The notes beneath the pieces are model-generated. The model was not told the DNA's origin and made no database searches. It worked only from the letters and a program-made list of their open reading frames with translations. A DNA stretch of 38,564 bases from Planctomycetota bacterium (GTDB lineage Bacteria; Planctomycetota; Phycisphaerae; UBA1845). The position numbers and the translations under genes are program-made. The stretch lies in NCBI GenBank assembly GCA_024275565.1, contig JAJRYY010000147.1:1-38564 (forward strand), written 5' to 3'. This document shows, one piece after another, positions 7,855 through 15,397 of the stretch; the stretch's first letter is position 1, and each line of letters starts with the position of its first letter.

Positions 7855-9959
7855 TGAGTGAATCGGCTCCCAGTCCAGACTCTGTTGCTGCGCGGATCGA
7901 GGCGCTGCGGGAGGAAATCCGCGCGCACGATGTTCAATATTACACGGACGCACAACCGACAATTTCCGACAAAAAATACGACCAACTGATGGAGGAGCTT
8001 CTCGCGCTGGAAGCCGAACATCCCGATCTCATCACCGACGATTCCCCCACCCAACGCGTGGGTGGCGAACCCATCGACGGGTTCGTCCACGTCCGGCACA
8101 CCGTCCCCATGCTCTCGATCGACAATACATACGATGAAGCACAACTGCGAGAATTCGACTCTCGCATTACAAAGCTCCTCGAAGGCGAAGCCTATTCCTA
8201 TGTGGCTGACCCGAAGATCGACGGCGTTGCAATCTCCCTTCGCTACGAACGCGGAAAGCTGATCCTGGCTGCCACGCGTGGGGACGGACTGACGGGCGAC
8301 GACGTCACCCACACTGCCAAGACGATCCGCAACATCCCACTCAACCTCTCCGGCGACGACATCCCGGAGGTTCTGGAGATTCGCGGCGAAGCGTGTTGGC
8401 CTTGGAAGGCGTTCAACAAATTCAACGCACAGCGAGAGGCAGTTGGCGAACCCCAATTTGCGAATCCCAGAAATGCTACGGCTGGTACACTCAAGCAGCT
8501 TGACCCACGAAATGTACAGGGTCGCGGATTGAGCTTCATCGCCCACGGATTCGGCGTCATCGAACCCATGTCAGCCAAGTCCTATTCGGAGCTGCTCGAC
8601 CAGTTCAAAGCATGGGGCATCCCCGTCAGCGATTATTGGACGCCCTGCCAAGACATAGACGCTGTCATCGACCATGTGAACAAATGGTCCGAAAAACGCC
8701 TTGAATTACCCTATGAAACCGACGGCATGGTCATCAAGATCGATCGTTTTTCGCAGCGTGAAGCGCTCGGTAGCACCAGTCGATACCCCCGCTGGCTGAT
8801 CGCGTACAAGTATGAAGCCCAGCAGGCTGAGACTGTTCTGCTGGGTGTGGATTTTCAGGTCGGCAAGCTTGGGACTATCACGCCGCGTGCTGTCATGGAA
8901 CCCGTGCAGCTTTCCGGGACGACCGTCCAACACGCCAGCCTGCACAATTTCGATCAGATCGAGCGGCTGGATATACGCATCGGCGACACCGTCATCGTCC
9001 AGAAAGCGGGCGAGATTATCCCGCAGGTCGTGTCCGTCGTGACTGAAAAACGCCCCAAGGGTGCGAAAAGGATCGCGCCTCCAGAAACCTGCCCGGTCTG
9101 CGATGGCCAAGCTGTCCGCGACGAGGGTGGTGTATACGTCCGATGTATCAACCCTTCCTGCCCCGCACAGATCAAGGAGCGGTTGATCTACTTCGTAGGT
9201 CGCAATCAGATGGATATCGAGGGTGCAGGGCAGATCGTGATCGAAACCCTCGTCGAGCAGGGACTGGTCCACACCTTCGCTGACCTATACCGACTAAGCG
9301 AGGAAACGCTCTTTCCGCTCAAAATGAACGACAGGTCACTCGGGGAAAAGAACGCCACCAAGCTCCTCCAGAGAATCGAAAAGAGCAAGAATCAACCCCT
9401 CTCCCGCGTGCTGGCTGCCCTGAACATCCGCCATGTCGGGGGGACATCTGCGGAACTGCTGGCTGAGCATTTCGGGAGTATGGAGGCGATTTCTGACGCC
9501 TGTCAGAAGCCGGTTCTGGAAGATGAGTCGCTCTTTGATATGGGAGAGGATGCGCAGCAGAATAAATCCAACGCGGGAGAGCAGCTTCTTGAGATCGACG
9601 GGATCGGTCCGGAGATCGCTGCTTCACTCTGCCAGTTTTTCACGAGCGATAGCGGCAGGAAAACGTGGCATGCACTTCGGGACGCTGGCGTCAACACGAC
9701 CCAACCCAAGCGGGAAAGCTCCGGCGAATCGCCACTGGCCAAGCACACGATCGTGGTCACCGGAACGCTCGATCGTTTCACCCGGAGTGAGATTCAGGCC
9801 CGCATCAAATCCCTCGGCGGGAAGGTATCATCCTCGGTCAGCAAGAAAACCGACTTCGTTCTCGTGGGTGAATCACCCGGTAGTAAGGCAGAAAAAGCAA
9901 CAAAACTCGGCGTCCCGCTACTCGACGAAGCCACATTCATCGAGCAGTTCGGAAAGTGA
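7854..9959 (+). CDS. ligA: NAD-dependent DNA ligase LigA
   Basis: 701 residues, a usual length for LigA. It seals nicks in duplex DNA using NAD+ during replication and repair. Domains in order: N-terminal Ia domain (about 10-75); adenylation domain with the nucleophilic lysine in ADPKIDG (K121) and a second motif YETDGMVIK; OB fold; a four-Cys zinc finger around CPVCDG...CINPSC; helix-hairpin-helix repeats (IRHVGGTSAELL, IDGIGPEIA); and a C-terminal BRCT domain (about 625-701, TIVVTGTLDRFTRSEIQ...GGKVSSSVSKKTDFVLVG). The start overlaps the stop of the preceding gene and has no strong ribosome-binding site, so it is probably read by coupling. A nine-copy 13-bp array begins 6 nt after the stop. 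Confidence 0.98.
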   Translation: MSESAPSPDSVAARIEALREEIRAHDVQYYTDAQPTISDKKYDQLMEELLALEAEHPDLITDDSPTQRVGGEPIDGFVHVRHTVPMLSIDNTYDEAQLREFDSRITKLLEGEAYSYVADPKIDGVAISLRYERGKLILAATRGDGLTGDDVTHTAKTIRNIPLNLSGDDIPEVLEIRGEACWPWKAFNKFNAQREAVGEPQFANPRNATAGTLKQLDPRNVQGRGLSFIAHGFGVIEPMSAKSYSELLDQFKAWGIPVSDYWTPCQDIDAVIDHVNKWSEKRLELPYETDGMVIKIDRFSQREALGSTSRYPRWLIAYKYEAQQAETVLLGVDFQVGKLGTITPRAVMEPVQLSGTTVQHASLHNFDQIERLDIRIGDTVIVQKAGEIIPQVVSVVTEKRPKGAKRIAPPETCPVCDGQAVRDEGGVYVRCINPSCPAQIKERLIYFVGRNQMDIEGAGQIVIETLVEQGLVHTFADLYRLSEETLFPLKMNDRSLGEKNATKLLQRIEKSKNQPLSRVLAALNIRHVGGTSAELLAEHFGSMEAISDACQKPVLEDESLFDMGEDAQQNKSNAGEQLLEIDGIGPEIAASLCQFFTSDSGRKTWHALRDAGVNTTQPKRESSGESPLAKHTIVVTGTLDRFTRSEIQARIKSLGGKVSSSVSKKTDFVLVGESPGSKAEKATKLGVPLLDEATFIEQFGK

Positions 9960-9965
9960 CGGCCA

Positions 9966-10083
9966 CCGTTACCTGGCACCGTCACTCGGTACTGCCACTC
10001 GGTACCGTCATTCTCCACCGTCACTCGATACCGTGATTCAATGCCGTCATTCGCCACCGTGACTCGTCACCTTCATTCGTCGC
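9966..10083. repeat. 13-bp degenerate tandem array, 9 units
   Basis: Contiguous units start at 9966, 9979, 9992, 10005, 10018, 10031, 10044, 10057 and 10070. The consensus is about CCGTCAYTCGNYA; CCGTCACTCGGTA and CCGTCACTCGATA are typical copies. There are no spacers. It fills the whole gap between the stop of ligA and the stop of the P-loop gene (10073 on -), and its last units enter that gene's 3' end. Confidence 0.92.
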
Positions 10084-11050
10084 CAGCATTTTTCCCATCG
10101 CACCCCGTCAACATGGAACACATCCGCCGCACAAGCTGCTCGCGGAGTGGATCGCGGGGGTCGCACGGATCGCACGCGTACAACACCTGCCGCCGACCAT
10201 CCACGCAATGGACATGACGGAGCACTTTTTCGAGTCGGGTGACTGCTTCATCCAGAACCTCCGTCACGCCCCCGATCCCCGTATTTACCACCAGAACGTC
10301 GCTCTCCAGCAACCCGTGGTGCGATGGCTGGAGCAGGATCCGCGTGGCCAACTCATCGCCCAGCGGCGAACTCATCAACCCCCGCAGCTGAGAAGCGGTC
10401 AACGCAGGACGCGACTCATGGACCCCGATATCGAACTCATCGCCATCCTCGACAAGCCCGTATATCTCGCCCACGAAGACGGCTGTATCTTCCATGGCGT
10501 TGCGAAACGCCTCCGCAGCTTCGACCCCGGTCCGAAACACATCCGTCCGACGCGTCGGCGAGGGGATCACAAAGACACGATGGTCATAGGGGTATGCCTG
10601 ACGAAGCAGCGGATCAGAGTCTGCCTCAATGATCACGACCGCCTTCCGATCGGCCCGATGAATGTCATGAAGAATATCGGGGAGAAACTCGAACACCCGA
10701 TCCTCCTCATACGCCACCCATTGCGCACTCGCCACGCCACAGCCATCCTGTCGACCTGCACCTCCACGCCCTGCTTCTACTCGCCCAATATCTGTGCGCC
10801 CAATATCCGCCCGTCCAATATCTGCTCGCCCTTAATCCCCTCGACATGCATCCCCTCGCCCTGCATCCCCTCGCCCTGAATCCCCTCGGCCTGGGGGGTT
10901 CTCCTGCGTGGGCAGACGCTTATCCCCGTCAGCCGATGTCAACCTGAGATAATGCGGTGGTTCCGGCGTGCAATCATCTACGAATTGTTGAATAACGGAA
11001 CTCTTGCCCGAGCGTCGTGGACCACTGACAAACAAAACATTCAGCGGCAT
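10073..11050 (-). pseudogene. P-loop NTPase gene interrupted by one in-frame TAA
   Basis: One frame runs from ATG 11050 to the stop at 10073 except for a single TAA at 10834-10832. Before it lies a Walker A motif, VSGPRRSGKSSVIQQ. After it lies a soluble domain of over 200 residues with KAVVIIEADSDP and VFVGEIYGLVEDGDEFDIG. The stop sits inside a pentapeptide repeat (GRGDS, GRGDA ... then GRADI, GRADI, GRTDI) that continues in the same frame on both sides. A sister repeat unit differs by one base at that position (TCA versus TAA), so a point nonsense change is the simplest reading. The start codon lies inside a 17-bp array and the stop inside a 13-bp array. The function is unknown. Alternatives are readthrough, a restart downstream (for example ATG 10735, which would lack the P-loop) or a sequencing error. 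Confidence 0.65.
10752..10886. repeat. 15-bp in-frame coding array, 9 units
   Basis: Nine contiguous 15-bp units (on + CGCCCTGCATCCCCT and variants), starting every 15 nt from 10752. On the - strand they encode GR(G/A/T)D(A/S/I)-type pentapeptides. Unit 10827-10841 (CGCCCTTAATCCCCT) differs by one base from unit 10872-10886 (CGCCCTGAATCCCCT), and that change makes the in-frame stop of the P-loop gene. Confidence 0.9.
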
Positions 11051-11147
11051 AGAATTACCCGTGGCATGGATCTACCTTTGACATTGTTCTACCTGTGATA
11101 TTGTTCAACCTGTGACATGGACCACCCGCGGTATAGATTCACCTGCG
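11046..11147. repeat. 17-bp degenerate tandem array, 6 units, over a start codon
   Basis: Contiguous units start at 11046, 11063, 11080, 11097, 11114 and 11131. The two closest copies are GACATTGTTCTACCTGT and GATATTGTTCAACCTGT. A seventh, decayed unit may follow at 11148. The CAT at 11048-11050 in the first unit is the complement of the ATG of the P-loop gene, and CAT recurs at the same place in three further units. Confidence 0.88.
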
Positions 11148-11267
11148 CAGTTTCACTTCAGACGCACACACACTTCACCTGAGAGCTGGCCTGTGATTGT
11201 ATGCAGGAGAAGCCATCTAAACCAGTGAAAACAGGGGATTTGCAGATCTTCCGCAAGAAACGACATT

Positions 11268-11945
11268 TTACGACATGGCTGACTCAAGCGATACACCAGC
11301 GTGATCGCCCAATGCCAGAATCAAAGCGACCTCGCCAACCCGTCGATTCAACGCCCGTGCGATATCAATTACAGTCTTACCCTCAGCAGCCATCGCCCCG
11401 ATCCTCTCGCGATCATGAGCGTTCAAAGCTCCATCCGCCAGCACACGCTTCGATCCTGAACCTGCCGACTGACCAGCATCCGATGTTCCAGCCCCGGATA
11501 CATCTCGCGACAACTTCCGACCACTTCTTACATCGCGAGATTCCAACTGCGAAATGCGTGCGTCTGCCTCCTCGATCACCTGCTCCAACCGAAGATACTT
11601 CGCGTCAAGCTGAGCATTGATCTCACGCGCAACCTGTTGAAGGTGCATCATGATCTCGCCAATATCGGAATGCAATGCCTGCTCTTTCTTACGATGCTGA
11701 CGCTCTTCACGCAGATAAGTTTTGGGAGAAGAACCAACCTCTCGCCGCCGACGCGCGGTGGTCATCATCATGAACACGACCGAAACCGCGATCACGGCAA
11801 GCAAGGCCATCTGCCGGGTAGAAATGGCTCCCGCTGCCAAGAGATTATGTTCCCACAGAGATGGTACTTCCAGCATTCCCAAAACGTGCAACGCTCCAGC
11901 CTCCTTGCCAGCGGTCAACTCACCGTTCAATACTGCGGATTCCAC
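11268..11945 (-). CDS. Single-pass membrane coiled-coil protein with C-terminal HTH-like segment
   Basis: 225 residues from the GTG at 11945. One transmembrane helix is clear (about 46-62, MALLAVIAVSVVFMMMT), followed by a basic segment and a long charged coiled coil (about 75-135). The tail (about 175-215, HDRERIGAMAAEGKTVIDIA...RRVGEVALILAL) has the pattern of the DUF6115-like helix-turn-helix segment found at the end of small membrane coiled-coil proteins; its role is unknown. Upstream on the - strand, AGGGAT from a 15-bp duplication is the likely ribosome-binding site; ATG at residue 24 is an alternative start. It lies 56 nt downstream of larC and is probably co-transcribed. The tail resemblance is from pattern only. 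Confidence 0.7.
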   Translation of the reverse strand: MESAVLNGELTAGKEAGALHVLGMLEVPSLWEHNLLAAGAISTRQMALLAVIAVSVVFMMMTTARRRREVGSSPKTYLREERQHRKKEQALHSDIGEIMMHLQQVAREINAQLDAKYLRLEQVIEEADARISQLESRDVRSGRKLSRDVSGAGTSDAGQSAGSGSKRVLADGALNAHDRERIGAMAAEGKTVIDIARALNRRVGEVALILALGDHAGVSLESAMS

Positions 11946-11948
11946 CGC

Positions 11949-11978
11949 ATCCCTGCGTGGCCTATCCCTGCGTGGCCT
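11949..11978. repeat. Exact 15-bp tandem duplication before a start codon
   Basis: ATCCCTGCGTGGCCT occurs twice (11949-11963 and 11964-11978). On the - strand its AGGGAT end, 3 nt after the first copy's position, serves as the ribosome-binding site of the GTG start at 11945. Confidence 0.9.
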
Positions 11979-12001
11979 GCTGTTGCGGACCTGGTATCAC
12001 T

Positions 12002-13219
12002 TCATCCGCCGCTCCGCTGCGACCACGCCATCCGAGCAGCATCCATCACCACCCGAAGCGGAACCTCCCGCGACTCAGCCAACGTGCGACAATCGTCAAA
12101 TTCCGGTGACGCGACGATATCCTCGCCGTCGCGATTCCCGATTTTGATACGCACCGATCCATACGGCGTCTCGACCGTCTCATGACGTCGCGACAGACAC
12201 GTTCGCAACATCTCCCGCCGCCGCACGCCCAGCGTCGAAGTCTCCTCAAACAGGATCGACTCCAGCAGGTCGGCTGATGACGCCTCGCACAGGACCGTCA
12301 ACAACATCCCGGGGCGCGATTTCTTCATCTGTATCGGCACACAGTACGCATCGAGTGCACCGGCATTCAGCAACATCTCCAGCGTATACCCCACAATCTC
12401 GGGCGTCGTATCGTCCAGATTTGCCTCAAGTAATATCACCCGGTGACCATGGACCCCGTCGCTGCCGCTCGCAGGACACCCCTCCCCGCCAACCTCAAGA
12501 CCCGTCCCAACCATAATCCTCAGGCAGTTCGGAACGCTCTGACCATCCCGAAACCCGGCACCAAGCCCAATCTCGTCCACCCGCATGGCGGGTAAATTCC
12601 CGAATTCATCCGCCAAAGTCGTCAGAATGGCAGCCCCCGTCGGCGTCGTCAGCTCACCGACCTCATCGCAACGCCGAAGCGGTATCCCCTGGAGCAATCG
12701 AGCGGTAGCGGGTGCAGGAATCGGCATCTCGCCATGGGCACACATGACCGTCCCGCTGCCCGTCGGGATCGGCGAACACACCATCCGGTCGATCCCGAGC
12801 GATTCCAGCCCCCAGCACGCACCTGCGATATCCAGAATCGCATCGACCGCGCCAACCTCGTGAAAATGCACCTTCTCGATCGACGTCCCATGCACATCTG
12901 CCTCAGCCTGCGCCAATCGCTCAAATACCCGAATCGCACGATCACGAACCGATTCGGACAGCTCAGCCCCCTCAAGAATCTCAACCACATGCTTCAAATG
13001 CCGATGCGGCTGCTTTTCCGTTTCATCGAGCTGAATATTGACCCGCGTGGCGGCGAACCCCTGTTTCACGACCTTCTCGATCGTCAGCGAATACCCCGAA
13101 ACGGGAATCCCCTCGAAAAACCGACGAAGTGACTCACCGTCCACCCCGGCATCCACAAGGGACCCCAGGATCATGTCACCGGACGCACCGCTAAAACAAT
13201 CAAAATATGCGATATTCAT
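12002..13219 (-). CDS. larC: LarC, nickel-pincer cofactor cyclometallase
   Basis: 405 residues, the usual length. LarC inserts nickel into the pyridinium thioacid precursor, with CTP, to give the nickel-pincer nucleotide used by lactate racemase and related enzymes. Diagnostic stretches are the N-terminal AYFDCFSGASGDMILGSLVD, the metal-site region KVHFHEVGAVDAI (about 120-132), CSPIPTGSGTVMCAHGEMP, ELTTPTGAAIL, and in the second half LEANLDDTTPEI and TLGVRRREMLR. No larA, larB or larE gene is visible nearby, so it is an isolated cofactor gene in this window. The region before the ATG has only a distant AGGA. It starts about 35 nt after a strong terminator of the upstream gene, so it may have a promoter in that short gap. 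Confidence 0.95.
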   Translation of the reverse strand: MNIAYFDCFSGASGDMILGSLVDAGVDGESLRRFFEGIPVSGYSLTIEKVVKQGFAATRVNIQLDETEKQPHRHLKHVVEILEGAELSESVRDRAIRVFERLAQAEADVHGTSIEKVHFHEVGAVDAILDIAGACWGLESLGIDRMVCSPIPTGSGTVMCAHGEMPIPAPATARLLQGIPLRRCDEVGELTTPTGAAILTTLADEFGNLPAMRVDEIGLGAGFRDGQSVPNCLRIMVGTGLEVGGEGCPASGSDGVHGHRVILLEANLDDTTPEIVGYTLEMLLNAGALDAYCVPIQMKKSRPGMLLTVLCEASSADLLESILFEETSTLGVRRREMLRTCLSRRHETVETPYGSVRIKIGNRDGEDIVASPEFDDCRTLAESREVPLRVVMDAARMAWSQRSGG

Positions 13220-13254
13220 TATTATTTGTTGGTCCTGTCAGTCCTCGAAGAATA

Positions 13255-13287
13255 AACGCCACTGGCGGATTGTCGGCCAGTGGCGTT
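13255..13287 (-). terminator. Rho-independent terminator
   Basis: AACGCCACTGGC and GCCAGTGGCGTT form a perfect 12-bp stem with a 9-nt loop. On the - strand it is followed by TTTATT. It lies about 38 nt after the stop of the DUF362-dockerin gene and separates it from larC. Confidence 0.85.
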
Positions 13288-13324
13288 GTGAAAAATAATA
13301 GCAACGAACCAGACACTCTGTCAT

Positions 13325-15016
13325 TCAGAATATCCCGGGACCGGTGTACGCACGCTGAACGCCAGCGAGATCGTGCATGTCCACGTCACCGTCGCCATCG
13401 AAGTCGAAAATGTCGCACGCTGGCGACACGGCACTACCAGGACCACCCACGCAGCCCACAAATCCGGCGAAATCGCTCGAATCCACATCCGAATCACCGT
13501 CCGCGTCACCATCACCATTCCAGGTGGTCACGTCGATGCTCTCCAGGTCGTTGGTCACCGTAAAACCAGCAGCCAGAATATAATTCATCGAACGGTCGAG
13601 GTACAGCCGGAACCGACTGTTGGGGATGTCCGGGTCGGCACTTAGGAAAGGCCACGGCGGGCTGTATCCACGTTCGATAAAGGCAGGAATCAGGATGTTT
13701 TTGACCGCCCAGATATCCGTCGCCACGGGATCGACGCTCGCCAGCAGGCGATCCCGCCGCGTGGCACCGCCATAGGTTGTCCACGGACCGTCATTCGGAT
13801 TCGCATTGATCCAGATGCTGTCCAGTATGTTCAAATCCGCCAATTGAATCTCAGCCAGCTGAGCCCCGAGAATCCCATAGTTGATGGCGCTGTGTGAATT
13901 CGTGTTCAGATTGCCCGTGACCACACCCATATAGTTCTTCACGCAGGCCGTCGCGCCGTAGGTCGCATGGTGCGACTTTAGCACCGGAACATTGATAAAC
14001 TTAAGTTTATCGCGGTCGTAGGTCTCACTTTCCGTGTCCCATATCCCATACTTCAGGCTGACATAGTGACCGGCGGGCGTTCGGAACTTCGGATAAGACA
14101 CGCGACCAAACAGCTGCTGGTTATACGGATACACAATGTAGCCATCCGTCATGTTGCCCTGCGAATACTCCCCAACCAGCGTGTTGCGACTAACCGTCCA
14201 GTCGTAATGCGACACGGGGTAGCCTTGCTGCTGAAACCCTACGACCACATCGTGCGGCGACTGGCTCCGAACCTGGGCGTTGTTGTTAGGCCGATCGAAG
14301 TTGTTTATCGAGTTGAACTGAGCATTTTCGCAGACCACAATTTCGCCGGAGAACGTGTCCGGATGGTCCAGGAGTCGGAGGATCAGTCCACGAAGCACAT
14401 CAGTATTCGTACCGCCGCGCTGGTCCCACTGATAGTTGATCTTGACGACCACCACGTCGTCGGAGGAGACAATTCCATCCGGACCGGACACCAGCGATTC
14501 AGTCTCAGACCGGAACAGCTTCAGCCCCTCCCGTCCCATCAGATTGATCAGGTTGTCCACGCCAACAAAACGTTCCCCGATCGGATCCTGCGGGCAGTCC
14601 GTAACCTGATAGATCTTCGCGCGATAGTCTACTGGAGGATCAACTTCCGGACCCGCGTACTCAGCCGCCCAGGTCAGATAGCCCCACATCCCGGCTGTCA
14701 TCACGAGACCCATCGCCGCCAGCGACACACCCAGCGGTGTACGCATCGCACGCGACAACCGCCGCCGGGCCGTCATCACCGCCGAGACCACGGGAACTCC
14801 GAAAGCAAGTGCCGCCGTAGAAAAAGCAGCCTGCTGGCAGGGGTAGACGAACCGGTTCGGGCGAGGTCCGCTGCGCAGGATCAACCAGAGCAGCGCGAAC
14901 ACACCGCAAAGGGCAGTCCAGGTGAGGCACCATATGCGCGACCAGGAGGTGTGTGCGTCGAGCTTATCGGGGTGCCTGTCAATGCGATCGGGATAGTCGG
15001 ACAGGGGCTGCGTCAT
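13325..15016 (-). CDS. Membrane-anchored DUF362 protein with dockerin-like tail
   Basis: 563 residues from the ATG at 15016, which has GGAG 8 nt upstream; a GTG two codons earlier would be too close to that site. Three transmembrane helices lie near the N-terminus (about 26-46, 63-82 and 98-118). The central part has DUF362 features: DDVVVVKINYQWDQRGGTNT, then GEIVVCENAQ, VPVLKSHHATYGATACVKNY and a late LLASVDPVATD. DUF362 proteins are uncharacterised and some carry ferredoxin domains; none is seen here. The last 65 residues hold two dockerin-like modules (DGDADGDSDVDSSDFAGF and DFDGDGDVDMHDLAGV). The module order suggests the DUF362 part lies outside the cytoplasmic membrane; that topology is inferred. 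A strong terminator follows. Confidence 0.8.
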   Translation of the reverse strand: MTQPLSDYPDRIDRHPDKLDAHTSWSRIWCLTWTALCGVFALLWLILRSGPRPNRFVYPCQQAAFSTAALAFGVPVVSAVMTARRRLSRAMRTPLGVSLAAMGLVMTAGMWGYLTWAAEYAGPEVDPPVDYRAKIYQVTDCPQDPIGERFVGVDNLINLMGREGLKLFRSETESLVSGPDGIVSSDDVVVVKINYQWDQRGGTNTDVLRGLILRLLDHPDTFSGEIVVCENAQFNSINNFDRPNNNAQVRSQSPHDVVVGFQQQGYPVSHYDWTVSRNTLVGEYSQGNMTDGYIVYPYNQQLFGRVSYPKFRTPAGHYVSLKYGIWDTESETYDRDKLKFINVPVLKSHHATYGATACVKNYMGVVTGNLNTNSHSAINYGILGAQLAEIQLADLNILDSIWINANPNDGPWTTYGGATRRDRLLASVDPVATDIWAVKNILIPAFIERGYSPPWPFLSADPDIPNSRFRLYLDRSMNYILAAGFTVTNDLESIDVTTWNGDGDADGDSDVDSSDFAGFVGCVGGPGSAVSPACDIFDFDGDGDVDMHDLAGVQRAYTGPGIF

Positions 15017-15387
15017 GATCACGTCTCCGTTTCTGCCGGCCCGAAACGTCAGAACGCTCTCACATTTTACCCTGCCTCATCCCCAAATACAAGAGAAGTG
15101 TAAAGCAACCCTGCGCGGCAGAAACCGGCAGACTACCCGATCTGGAATACGACAAGAGACCGATCTGGACATACGACAAGAGGCCATCAGGAATGCGGCG
15201 CGAGGGGCGACGCACCATCGTCCGATTCATCGACAGGCCAACGCTGGATCGCCTTCCGCACAGCGATCCTGCCAGCGAAAGACACGCCCCACCCAGCCCA
15301 TTCAACACCCTGCGATCAGACTGCGATCAGAGACTCGTCATGCTGCCGAGGACCGGTTCAAGCTGCCAATGACCGTGATTCATGCTG
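15017..15387. other. 371-nt intergenic region with tandem duplications
   Basis: It lies between pdhA and the DUF362 gene, both leftward. It holds a 23-bp pair (15137-15182), an 11-13-bp GCGATCAGA duplication near 15312-15334 and the array over the pdhA stop (15335-15397). I see no gene and no terminator-like hairpin. Confidence 0.5.
15137..15182. repeat. 23-bp tandem duplication
   Basis: Two 23-bp units starting CCGATCTGGA at 15137 and 15160 share ATACGACAAGAG. One base is inserted in the second copy relative to the first. Confidence 0.85.
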
Positions 15388-15397
15388 CTAATGACCG
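15335..15397. repeat. 20-22-bp array containing the pdhA stop codon
   Basis: Three units (15335-15355, 15356-15375, 15376-15397) share the core GCTGCYRAKGACCG on +. In the unit inside pdhA the - strand reads GGTCATTAGCAGC, where TAG is the pdhA stop. The next unit has TGG and the third TCG at the same place. Confidence 0.8.

Noticed and set aside
7605-8546. 313-codon frame on - opposite ligA
   Set aside because: It overlaps the conserved ligase adenylation domain and shows no recognisable domain.
10832-10834. Recoding of TAA as a sense codon in the P-loop gene
   Set aside because: TAA is used as a normal stop elsewhere in the window (for example before ligA), and a sister unit explains it as a point change; recoding would need direct evidence.
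14066-15103. Long open frame on + opposite the DUF362 gene
   Set aside because: It is antisense to a well-supported gene, with no family motif and no translation signal.
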